A DNA stretch of 6,588 nt from CAYXOX01 sp964466745 (GTDB taxonomy: Bacteria > Pseudomonadota > Alphaproteobacteria > Rhodobacterales > Rhodobacteraceae), in NCBI GenBank assembly GCA_964466745.1, contig CAYXOX010000161.1, positions 1 through 6,588 of the forward strand, read 5' to 3'. Positions 1 to 6,152 of this stretch are shown here, in pieces (the stretch's first letter is position 1; each line of letters starts with the position of its first letter). Position numbers and translations under genes: made by a program. The notes under the pieces are model-generated. The model was not told the DNA's origin. It saw only the letters and a list, made by a program, of their open reading frames with translations, and ran no database searches.

Positions 1-556
<556 letters not shown>

Positions 557-582
557 GACTTCAATCCCTTTCGCTTCAGGCG

Positions 583-590
583 ATATGGGG
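583..590 (-). promoter_or_regulatory. Candidate proximal heat-shock -10 element for dnaK
   Basis: On the minus strand this reads CCCCATAT, a full match to the classical sigma32 -10 consensus CCCCATnT. It sits about 27 bases upstream of the dnaK ATG. The matching -35 region (around 605-611) is a poor match to CTTGAA, so this is tentative. A start here would still leave the ribosome-binding site at 565-571 in the message. Confidence 0.3.
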
Positions 591-628
591 CACGCGGACC
601 CGGCGCGGCATCCTCGCCCCCTGTTCGG

Positions 629-656
629 TTGTCGCTGGGGGCTGGCCGTGCAAACT
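629..656 (+). promoter_or_regulatory. Weak candidate alkB promoter
   Basis: TTGTCG (629-634) is followed after 16 bases by CAAACT (651-656). This is the best sigma70-like pair I see reading toward alkB, and the start would be near 664. It is a weak match and only tentative. Confidence 0.2.
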
Positions 657-679
657 GGGCGCCCTCACGCTTCCGGGGG

Positions 680-708
680 TATATAGGGGGCGGGTTTGGG
701 CGCTGCAA
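680..708 (-). promoter_or_regulatory. Candidate distal dnaK promoter (sigma70-like, also resembles an RpoH site)
   Basis: On the minus strand, TTGCAG (703-708) lies 17 bases before TATATA (680-685), a good sigma70-like spacing in an otherwise very GC-rich region. The same -10 area reads CCCCTATAT, which also resembles alphaproteobacterial heat-shock (RpoH) -10 elements. Transcription would start near 672 and leave a leader of roughly 115 bases before the dnaK ATG. Judged by eye only. Confidence 0.45.
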
Positions 709-727
709 CCAGCCGCGAAAGGGCGAA

Positions 728-1399
728 ATGGAGGCAAAACCGAGGCAGGAGAGCGACGCGCGCGAGGGTTCGGGACCGTTCGCGGCGCCTTTGCCGGCGC
801 CGCGGGAGGTTGCCGGATTCGCGCTCCACGAGGCCCTGCTGGACCGTGCGCTGCAGGCCAGGCTGCTCGAGGAGGTCCGCGAAGTTCTGCGGGCCGCCCC
901 CCTGCGCCGCTACACGGTGCCCGGCGGGCGGCGGATGAGCGTAGGCATGAGCGCGGCCGGGGCGCTTGGCTGGATGTCGGACGGCGCGGGCTACCGATAC
1001 GCGTCCGCCCAGCCCGACGGCCGCCCCTGGCCTGCCATCCCTCCCCTCGCGCTCGAGGTATGGAAGGCGGTTTCCGGCGTGTCGCGCCTGCCCGACAGCT
1101 GCCTCGTGAACCACTACGATCCCGACGCGCGGATGGGGATGCACAGCGACCGCGACGAGGCCTGCCTCGACTGGCCGGTCGTTTCGATCTCCCTCGGCGA
1201 CGACGGCCAGCTTCGCGTGGGCGGAACGGAGCGCGGCGGGCGCACCGAGGCCATCTGGCTCCGCTCGGGCGACGTGCTGGTGATGGCGGGGGCGGCGCGG
1301 CTCGCCTACCACGGCCTGACCCGCCTGCGCCCCGGCACCTCGGCGCTGATGCGCGCGCCCGGCCGGGTGAACCTCACGCTCCGCATCGCGGGGCCCTGA
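728..1399 (+). CDS. alkB: AlkB-type Fe(II)/2-oxoglutarate-dependent DNA/RNA dealkylase
   Basis: AlkB repairs 1-methyladenine and 3-methylcytosine in DNA and RNA by oxidative demethylation, using Fe(II), O2 and 2-oxoglutarate. The product is 223 residues, close to E. coli AlkB (216). Visible features are the substrate-side NHY (128-130), the iron ligands H139 and D141 in MHSDRDE, the distal ligand H195 in YHGLTR, and R213 and R219 in RVNLTLR, which correspond to the 2-oxoglutarate-binding arginines. The first 25-30 residues are polar and probably disordered. I chose the ATG at 728 because GAAAGGG lies just upstream (717-723) and the protein length then fits the family. An in-frame TTG at 629 would make the coding region overlap the dnaK promoter. 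The gene stands alone and is divergent from dnaK. No Ada box was recognised, so regulation is unknown. Confidence 0.93.
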   Translation: MEAKPRQESDAREGSGPFAAPLPAPREVAGFALHEALLDRALQARLLEEVREVLRAAPLRRYTVPGGRRMSVGMSAAGALGWMSDGAGYRYASAQPDGRPWPAIPPLALEVWKAVSGVSRLPDSCLVNHYDPDARMGMHSDRDEACLDWPVVSISLGDDGQLRVGGTERGGRTEAIWLRSGDVLVMAGAARLAYHGLTRLRPGTSALMRAPGRVNLTLRIAGP

Positions 1400-1418
1400 G
1401 CTGGAGGCGTGGCCCTTT
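1391..1418 (+). terminator. Weak candidate terminator at the end of alkB
   Basis: GGGCC (1391-1395) can pair with GGCCC (1411-1415), and TTT follows. The stem is only 5 bp, the loop is 15 bases, and the left arm overlaps the alkB stop codon. The 77-bp gap 1400-1476 between the convergent alkB and SH3-protein genes holds nothing else I can identify. Confidence 0.2.
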
Positions 1419-1476
1419 CCGGAGCCGGGCCCTGCAGGCAGCGCGCGGTCTGGCGGCGAGCAGTGCCCGTCGCGGC

Positions 1477-2121
1477 TCACGGCGGCGACAACGAACAGCA
1501 ACCCGAGAGCATGCGCAGGCCTTGGCCTTCTACGAGCAGGGCATCCACCGCGAGGCCGTATGCCCTGTCGGACATTCCGTCGGAGCACATCTCCCCCCGC
1601 ACGACCAGTGTGAGCGTTCCCGCCTCGCCGCTTGCGACGTAGGCGTGGCTGCGGCGGCTGTTCTCCGATCCCGTCACGCGAGGCACGCCGAACGCCCGGT
1701 TCGGCTCTTCGAGGGCGGAGAAGCTCAGCTCCCCCTCCCGTTCAACCCGAACGGACCAGAACGGCTCCGTCCCGAAGCACCGGGCGATCCGGGGGACAGC
1801 GCCATCCCATTGCCCTGCGCGGCGCGCGAGATACGCCAGCGAAACCGAGCCCGTGCCCTCGCCCGTGTTGACGAGGCCCCAGCGCAGGCGTTCGTCGGGC
1901 CGGATCACCTCGATGCCGGTCGCGTCCGGCGCAAGGCTGCCGATGCGGGCAGCGCCCGCGCTGGGGGCGGCGCGGATGTTCAGCTCGTCGTCCGGCGCAA
2001 CTCCGTCCACGTCGAAAAGCGCGGGCCAGCCCTCCTGCGTGGCGTTCGCCGGGGCTGCAAGCGCGGCTGCGAGCGCAAGGGTTGCTGCAGCCAGCCACCG
2101 GAACGCGCCCGTGCCCGGCAT
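1477..2121 (-). CDS. Secreted SH3-domain / COG3650-like protein of unknown function
   Basis: The product is 214 residues with a signal peptide: a positive start, a hydrophobic Ala/Leu stretch at about 9-25, and a likely cleavage after ANA at 27. Residues 36-100 look like a bacterial SH3 (SH3b) fold, with ELNIRAAPS followed by WGLVNTGEGTGSVSLAYLAR; such domains often bind cell-wall peptides or mediate protein contacts. The C-terminal half carries CFGTEPFWSV (115-124), CSDGMSDRAYGL (179-190) and GCC near the end (207-209), which resembles the COG3650 type. The four cysteines 115, 179, 208 and 209 could form disulfides in the periplasm. The ATG at 2121 overlaps the permease stop as TGATG, pointing to translational coupling, so I prefer it to the TTG one codon earlier. 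No specific function can be assigned; a periplasmic or envelope role is inferred from the signal peptide. Confidence 0.85.
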   Translation of the reverse strand: MPGTGAFRWLAAATLALAAALAAPANATQEGWPALFDVDGVAPDDELNIRAAPSAGAARIGSLAPDATGIEVIRPDERLRWGLVNTGEGTGSVSLAYLARRAGQWDGAVPRIARCFGTEPFWSVRVEREGELSFSALEEPNRAFGVPRVTGSENSRRSHAYVASGEAGTLTLVVRGEMCSDGMSDRAYGLAVDALLVEGQGLRMLSGCCSLSPP

Positions 2122-2942
2122 CAATCCCGAGCCGACCAGCTTTGCGACGCCGCCCGTCGGGTCGTGAATTCCAGCATGAAGCCGATCATGATGAGGACGA
2201 CCGAGAGGATCAGCGGATAGGCGATGTCGGTGTATCGGGGCGCGTAGTTGAGGAAGGCGAATCCACGTGCCTGGTCGATGGCATGGAAGAGCGGGTTCCA
2301 GTCGAAGAAGTCACGCATGTAGCCGGGCAGGTTGTTGGCCACGAACATCTTGCCCGAGGCGATCATGTTCACTCGCATGAAGAGCTGCGCGACGATCCCC
2401 ACCACGCGCGGCGCCCATGGCTTGAGCGCGAGCAGCAGGATCCCGATGGCCGAGCCGGAGAACCACGCCAGGATGAACATGAAGAAGGTGCCGAACGGCT
2501 GGTCGAAGCTGATCGGGTTCACCAGCACGTGGTAGCCGTAGAGCACGAGGCAGGCCGAGAGGATCTGGATGTAGAGCGTCCCGAACATTGCGGAGCCGAT
2601 GGCGACGATGGTGTTCATCGGCGCGTGCTTCATCATCGGCGAGGTCGGGCCCTCGGCGCCCATCACCGCGCTGAGCGCCTTTATGTGGGTCATGAACAGG
2701 AAGATCCCGCTCATGATGAACACGAGGAAATCGCCGCGAAGGGCCACGCCCCTCAGGCCGAGAACCGAGAACATGAAGTAGAAGACCAGCACGAGAATGA
2801 TCATCTGCATGACGTTGATGAAGATCGCAGCCAGCGCGTTCCCGTGGGAGGAGCGCACGTTCCGCACGATGCCGTGATACACGAGCTCGCTCATGCGGAA
2901 GAACGTGCCGACAGCGGTCTGCGGCGTGCGTCGCTCGAACAT
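2121..2942 (-). CDS. ABC-2 type polysaccharide export permease (KpsM-like)
   Basis: This is an inner-membrane permease of the ABC-2 family that exports capsular or O-type polysaccharides with a KpsT-like ATPase. The product is 273 residues with an N-terminal cytoplasmic stretch (1-36), then hydrophobic segments near 37-60, 72-90, 110-142 (probably one helix plus a turn), 152-172, 178-200 and 240-260, a typical six-helix layout. The stretch NMIASGKMFVANNLPGYM followed by DWNPLFHAIDQARGF (214-228) is characteristic of the polysaccharide-exporting ABC-2 permeases. I chose the ATG at 2942 because MFERRTPQTA is a typical start for this clade as I remember it and AAGGAG lies 11 bases upstream. A TTG at 3011 would add 23 atypical residues. 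It is divergent from cysQ and overlaps the downstream SH3-protein gene. No ATPase gene is visible beside it. Confidence 0.9.
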   Translation of the reverse strand: MFERRTPQTAVGTFFRMSELVYHGIVRNVRSSHGNALAAIFINVMQMIILVLVFYFMFSVLGLRGVALRGDFLVFIMSGIFLFMTHIKALSAVMGAEGPTSPMMKHAPMNTIVAIGSAMFGTLYIQILSACLVLYGYHVLVNPISFDQPFGTFFMFILAWFSGSAIGILLLALKPWAPRVVGIVAQLFMRVNMIASGKMFVANNLPGYMRDFFDWNPLFHAIDQARGFAFLNYAPRYTDIAYPLILSVVLIMIGFMLEFTTRRAASQSWSARD

Positions 2943-2980
2943 CCCGGGCCCTGCTCCTTCGTGGACCTGCCCTTTAATAC

Positions 2981-3000
2981 CGGAACTTCTTGCCGTTCCG
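2981..3000. promoter_or_regulatory. Inverted repeat CGGAAC-N8-GTTCCG, candidate operator between permease and cysQ
   Basis: Two perfect 6-bp arms (2981-2986 and 2995-3000) flank an 8-base spacer, giving a 20-bp dyad in the 134-bp divergent intergenic region. It overlaps the candidate -35 of the cysQ promoter and sits just upstream of a TATTAA (2974-2979, minus strand) that could be the permease -10. A dimeric regulator bound here could control both directions. No regulator is identified. Confidence 0.4.
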
Positions 3001-3017
3001 TGTGCGTGCAACGATAA
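2990..3017 (+). promoter_or_regulatory. Candidate promoter for the cysQ-kdsB-glycosyltransferase operon
   Basis: TTGCCG (2990-2995) and CGATAA (3012-3017) are separated by 16 bases, which fits a sigma70-type promoter with a start near 3024. This is the most AT-rich part of the gap before cysQ. Assigned by eye. Confidence 0.35.
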
Positions 3018-3076
3018 GGAGAACCCGCCGACGATGCAATTGCGCGCCGTGCGCGCCCAGACCGGGAGCCTGATCG

Positions 3077-3874
3077 ATGGACCATTCCCAGCTTCCCGGC
3101 GTGATGCGCCGCCTCGCGCTGGAGGCCGGCGCCCGTATCATGCAGTTCTACGGGGACGAGGAGCTGGCGACCCGGGCCAAGGCCGACAACAGCCCGGTGA
3201 CGGCCGCCGACGAGGCGGCCGACGCCATCATCTCTGCCGGCCTTCGCGCGGCCTTCCCCGATGCCGCGCTCGTGACCGAGGAACAGGCCGCCACCCACGA
3301 CACGCAAGCGCGCGACTTCTTCATCGTGGATCCGCTCGATGGCACCAAGGAGTTCGTTCAGCGCCGGGGCGATTTCACCGTCAACATCGCCTGGGTCGAA
3401 GACGGCGTGCCCGTGCGCGGTGTCGTCTACGCACCGGCACGAGGCCGGCTCTTTCTCACCGATGCAAAAGGCGCGGCCTGGGAGGAGGTGCCGCCCGGGG
3501 CAGAAGAGACGCCCGGCGCCCGCAAGCGGCTCGCCGTGGCACGCCCCGATCCCGCGGCACTGCGCGTCGTGGCCTCGAAATCGCACCGCGACGCCGCGAC
3601 GGACGCCTACATCGCGCGTTACGACGTGGCCGAGTTCAAGGCGGCGGGCTCCTCGCTGAAGTTCTGTCTTCTCGCGACCGGCGAGGCCGATCTCTATCCG
3701 CGCCTCGGGCGGACCATGGAGTGGGATACCGCGGCCGGACACGCCGTGCTCTCGGCCGCCGGCGGGCATGTCGTGCGCTTCGACACCCACGATCCGCTTC
3801 GCTACGCCAAGCCGGGCTTCGAGAATCCCTTCTTCATCGCCTACGCACCGGGAGTGGAGCTTGTGCGCGGATGA
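3077..3874 (+). CDS. cysQ: 3'(2'),5'-bisphosphate nucleotidase CysQ
   Basis: CysQ is a metal-dependent, lithium-sensitive phosphatase of the inositol monophosphatase fold. It hydrolyses 3'-phosphoadenosine 5'-phosphate (PAP), the by-product of PAPS use, to AMP. The 265-residue product shows the family motifs: VTEE (66-69) with metal-binding glutamate, DPLDGTKEF (85-93) carrying the metal-binding aspartates, and WDTAAGHAVL (216-225), the second metal motif, preceded by GSSLKFC (191-197). The length is usual for CysQ. The ATG at 3077 follows GGGAG at 3064-3068, and an in-frame TGA at 3071-3073 rules out a longer start. Its stop overlaps the next gene by 4 bases (ATGA). The setting among glycan genes suggests it may serve sulfated-polysaccharide or nucleotide turnover, which is inference. 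An inositol-phosphatase-like substrate is less likely, given the close motif match. Confidence 0.92.
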   Translation: MDHSQLPGVMRRLALEAGARIMQFYGDEELATRAKADNSPVTAADEAADAIISAGLRAAFPDAALVTEEQAATHDTQARDFFIVDPLDGTKEFVQRRGDFTVNIAWVEDGVPVRGVVYAPARGRLFLTDAKGAAWEEVPPGAEETPGARKRLAVARPDPAALRVVASKSHRDAATDAYIARYDVAEFKAAGSSLKFCLLATGEADLYPRLGRTMEWDTAAGHAVLSAAGGHVVRFDTHDPLRYAKPGFENPFFIAYAPGVELVRG

Positions 3875-4683
3875 CGGGCGTTCTTGTCGTCATCCCGGCG
3901 CGCTACGCGTCCAGCCGCTACCCGGGCAAGCCGCTCGTGCCCCTGCGCGGCGCGGGAGGCGGCGCGCGCACGCTGATCGAGCGGACCTGGAGAGCCGCGA
4001 AGGCCGTCGCCAGCGCCGACCGCGTGGTCGTCGCAACCGACGATGATCGTATCCGGGACGCGGCACTCGGCTTCGGAGCCGAAGTGGTCATGACGTCTCC
4101 GGAGGCACGAAACGGCACCGAACGGGTTGCCGAGGCCGCCACGGCGCTGGGCAGCGAGGCCCGGATCGTCGTCAACCTGCAGGGCGATGCGCCGCTTACC
4201 CCGCCGTGGTTCGTGGATGCGCTCGTTTCCGCGCTCGACCGCGATACCCGCGCGGATGCCGCGACCCCGGTGCTGCGCTGCAGCCCGGACGCGCTCGCGA
4301 GCCTGCGGGCCGATCGGGCGGCGGGGCGCGTGGGCGGCACGACGGCCGTGTTCGATTCCGCCGGCCGGGCGCTCTACTTCTCCAAGGAGGTGATCCCCTT
4401 CACCGCCGCGCCGGCCGGTGCCGGCGGGGAGGCCGCACCCACGCCTGTGTTCCACCACGTCGGCGTCTATGCCTACCGGCCCGAGGCGCTGGCGGCCTAT
4501 CCCGGCTGGGATGCGGGCCCGCTGGAGCGGAACGAGGGGCTCGAGCAGCTGCGGTTTCTCGAGCGCGGGCGGGCGATGCTCTGCGTCGAGGTGGAGGCCC
4601 GCGGCCGCTCGTTCTGGGAGCTGAACAACCCCGAGGACGTGCCGCGCCTCGAGGCCATGCTGGCCGACATGGGCATGGAATGA
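3871..4683 (+). CDS. kdsB: 3-deoxy-manno-octulosonate cytidylyltransferase-like (CMP-Kdo synthetase, KdsB type)
   Basis: KdsB-type enzymes activate Kdo with CTP to CMP-Kdo, needed for the LPS core or for the Kdo linker of capsules. The 270-residue product has the GT-A-like nucleotidyl fold. It has IPARYASSRYPGKPL (8-22) as the CTP-binding loop, VVVATDDDRI (52-61), NGTERVAEA (81-89), VNLQGDAPL (101-109), ALYFSKEVIPF (167-177), HHVGVYAYRPEAL (195-207) and EGLEQLRFLERG (222-233). Compared with standard KdsB it differs in several motifs: GDAPL where GDEPL is usual, NGTER where SGTDR is usual, a short Gly-rich insert at 27-33, and ELNNPEDV near the end where GVDTPEDL is common. It may therefore be a capsule-type or alternative-sugar variant. 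The ATG at 3871 overlaps the cysQ stop, and GGAG motifs lie 12-20 bases upstream. Confidence 0.82.
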   Translation: MTGVLVVIPARYASSRYPGKPLVPLRGAGGGARTLIERTWRAAKAVASADRVVVATDDDRIRDAALGFGAEVVMTSPEARNGTERVAEAATALGSEARIVVNLQGDAPLTPPWFVDALVSALDRDTRADAATPVLRCSPDALASLRADRAAGRVGGTTAVFDSAGRALYFSKEVIPFTAAPAGAGGEAAPTPVFHHVGVYAYRPEALAAYPGWDAGPLERNEGLEQLRFLERGRAMLCVEVEARGRSFWELNNPEDVPRLEAMLADMGME

Positions 4684-5957
4684 AAAGGGCGTCCGGCGCT
4701 GACGAGGAGCTTCCCGTAAGCGTCATCGTGGCCAGCCGCGGGCGCCCGGCTGCGCTGGCGCGCTGCCTCGATGCGCTCACGCGGCTGTTCTGCCTCACCT
4801 TCGAGATCGTCGTGGTGACCGATGCGGAGGGGCGCGCGGCAGTGGAGCGCACGGGGCTCGCCGGGCGCCTGAAGCTGGTGGCGTTCGATGCCCCCAATCT
4901 CTCGCAGGCCCGCAATCTCGGGGTGGCCGCGGCAGCCGGCGAGATCCTGGCCTTCATCGACGACGACGCCGTGCCCGAGCCCACCTGGCTCGATGCCCTC
5001 GCCGGTGCCTTCGGGCCGCCGGATGTCGCGGCAGCCGGCGGCACGGTTCTGGGGCGCAACGGGATCTCGGTGCAGTGGGGCCCGCGCGAGGTCAACGCGC
5101 TGGGCGAGCATCGGGCCCTTTCAACGGACGGTCACGAGATCGCGGTTTTCGAGCCGCCGGCCGGGCGCGGGGTGCGGACGGAAGGCACCAACATGGCCGT
5201 GCGCCGTTCGGTGCTCACCCAGCTGGGCGGGTTCGACCCCGCATTTCGCTTCTTCCTCGAAGACACGGATCTCAACCTGCGGCTCGCGCGGGAGGGGCAC
5301 ATGACGGCGATCGTGCCCGGCGCGGTGGTGCACCACGGTGTCGACGCGAGCGCACGGCGCCGCGCAGATCGCGTTCCCCGCAGCCTGTTCGAGGAGGGCG
5401 CGAGCCTCGCCGTTTTCCTGCGCCGCCACGCGCCCGAGGCCCTTGAGGCGCGTTTTGCCGTCTTCCGCGGCGAACAGCGCGCACGGCTCCTGCGCCACAT
5501 GGTGGCCGGGCGGATCGAGCCGCGCGATGTCGCGCGGCTGATGGCGAGCCTCGGCGAGGGCTGGGAAGCGGGGAAGCTGCGCCCGTTGCAGCCCTTGCCG
5601 CCGCTGGGCCACGCGGAGCGCGGCTTTCTGCCCTTCGAAGGCGGCGCGGACAGGGGGCTCGGCGTCGTGGCGGCAGGCTGGGCGTGGAACGCGCGTCGCC
5701 TGCGCGCGGAAGCCGCCGAGGCAGCGCGCGACGGGGCAACGGTGAGCCTCTTTCTGTTTTCGCCCACGGCATGGAACCACCGTGTGCGCTTCACCGAGGC
5801 GGGAGTCTGGGAACAGACGGGCGGCCTCTGGGGCCTCTCGGAGCGAACGGCACCGCGCGGTGCCGCGCTCACGCTCAGGCGGCGGCTGCGCCGCGAAGCG
5901 GCCCGGGTGGCGCCTGTCCGCGGGCTCCATGTTTCGCCCGTGGAAACCTGGCTCTAG
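4680..5957 (+). CDS. GT2-family glycosyltransferase with an uncharacterised C-terminal region
   Basis: The N-terminal half is a GT-A fold family 2 transferase, which moves a sugar from a nucleotide donor to a growing glycan in the cytoplasm or at the inner membrane. Visible are VSVIVASRGRPAAL (13-26), NLSQARNLGVAAAAGEILAF (73-92), the metal-binding DDD (94-96) in FIDDDAVPEP, and EGTNMAVRRSVL (168-179) followed by GGFDPAFRFFLEDTDLNLRL (183-202), with E194/D195 as the likely catalytic-base region. The product is 425 residues. From about residue 225 it is Arg/Ala-rich without a family I can name, and no clear transmembrane helix is seen. The ATG at 4680 overlaps the kdsB-like stop by 4 bases and has no strong ribosome-binding site, so expression probably depends on coupling. 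The donor and acceptor sugars cannot be told from sequence; the neighbours suggest a Kdo-containing glycan. Confidence 0.85.
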   Translation: MKRASGADEELPVSVIVASRGRPAALARCLDALTRLFCLTFEIVVVTDAEGRAAVERTGLAGRLKLVAFDAPNLSQARNLGVAAAAGEILAFIDDDAVPEPTWLDALAGAFGPPDVAAAGGTVLGRNGISVQWGPREVNALGEHRALSTDGHEIAVFEPPAGRGVRTEGTNMAVRRSVLTQLGGFDPAFRFFLEDTDLNLRLAREGHMTAIVPGAVVHHGVDASARRRADRVPRSLFEEGASLAVFLRRHAPEALEARFAVFRGEQRARLLRHMVAGRIEPRDVARLMASLGEGWEAGKLRPLQPLPPLGHAERGFLPFEGGADRGLGVVAAGWAWNARRLRAEAAEAARDGATVSLFLFSPTAWNHRVRFTEAGVWEQTGGLWGLSERTAPRGAALTLRRRLRREAARVAPVRGLHVSPVETWL

Positions 5958-6003
5958 CCGTTTCGCCGCGCCGCCGGAACCGGCCCGGCACCATGCATCG
6001 CAC

Positions 6004-6067
6004 GCCGGGCCCGGCTTCCCCGCCAGACCGCGCAAGGACCGGCTCGGGCCCGCCCGGCACCCCTTTT
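6004..6067 (+). terminator. Weak candidate terminator after the glycosyltransferase
   Basis: GCCGGGC (6004-6010) can pair with GCCCGGC (6052-6058), and TTTT follows at 6064-6067. The 41-base loop is long and contains the 8-bp palindrome CGGGCCCG, which also occurs in the left arm. In such GC-rich DNA this can arise by chance. The rest of 5958-6152 shows only the galU promoter region. Confidence 0.25.
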
Positions 6068-6069
6068 CC

Positions 6070-6108
6070 TTGAATTCTACATGGTCCCGTTAACCTCTAA
6101 TGTGTTAG
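6070..6108 (+). promoter_or_regulatory. AT-rich promoter region for galU
   Basis: This stretch is clearly richer in A/T than its surroundings. It contains TTGAAT (6070-6075), the palindrome GTTAAC (6089-6094), TCTAAT (6096-6101, five of six matches to the -10 consensus) and the small inverted repeat CTAA-TGTG-TTAG (6097-6108). TTGAAT is 20 bases from TCTAAT, longer than ideal, so the exact -35 is uncertain. Confidence 0.35.
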
Positions 6109-6152
6109 CTGTCTGCGCGAGCAAGCTCACCGAAGGCAACGAAAGGTAGTAC

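Noticed and set aside
629..727. Longer alkB start at a TTG
   Set aside because: It would overlap the candidate dnaK promoter and add 33 atypical residues. The ATG at 728 has a ribosome-binding site and gives the usual family length.
2943..3011. Upstream TTG start extending the permease by 23 residues
   Set aside because: The added residues look non-family, the extension would cross the candidate operator, and the ATG at 2942 has an AAGGAG site and a family-typical N-terminus.
4206..4679. Upstream extension of the glycosyltransferase frame inside the CMP-Kdo synthetase gene
   Set aside because: The extension is Arg/Gly-rich shadow sequence. The GT2 domain begins after the ATG at 4680, which shows a standard 4-base overlap.
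2893..4683. One long open frame that covers cysQ in another frame and ends with the CMP-Kdo synthetase, with an ATG at 3034 after an AAGGAG
   Set aside because: The part before 3871 is Arg/Pro/Gly-rich and lies over cysQ, which has clear family motifs. The frame stays open because of the high GC content. The synthetase has its own start at 3871.
5121..6035. Long antisense open frames over the glycosyltransferase
   Set aside because: Their translations are Arg/Ala/Pro-rich with no motif, as expected for the reverse strand of GC-rich coding DNA.
6089..6108. CtrA binding site
   Set aside because: The two TTAA-like boxes are 11 bases apart instead of 7 and the second reads TTAG.
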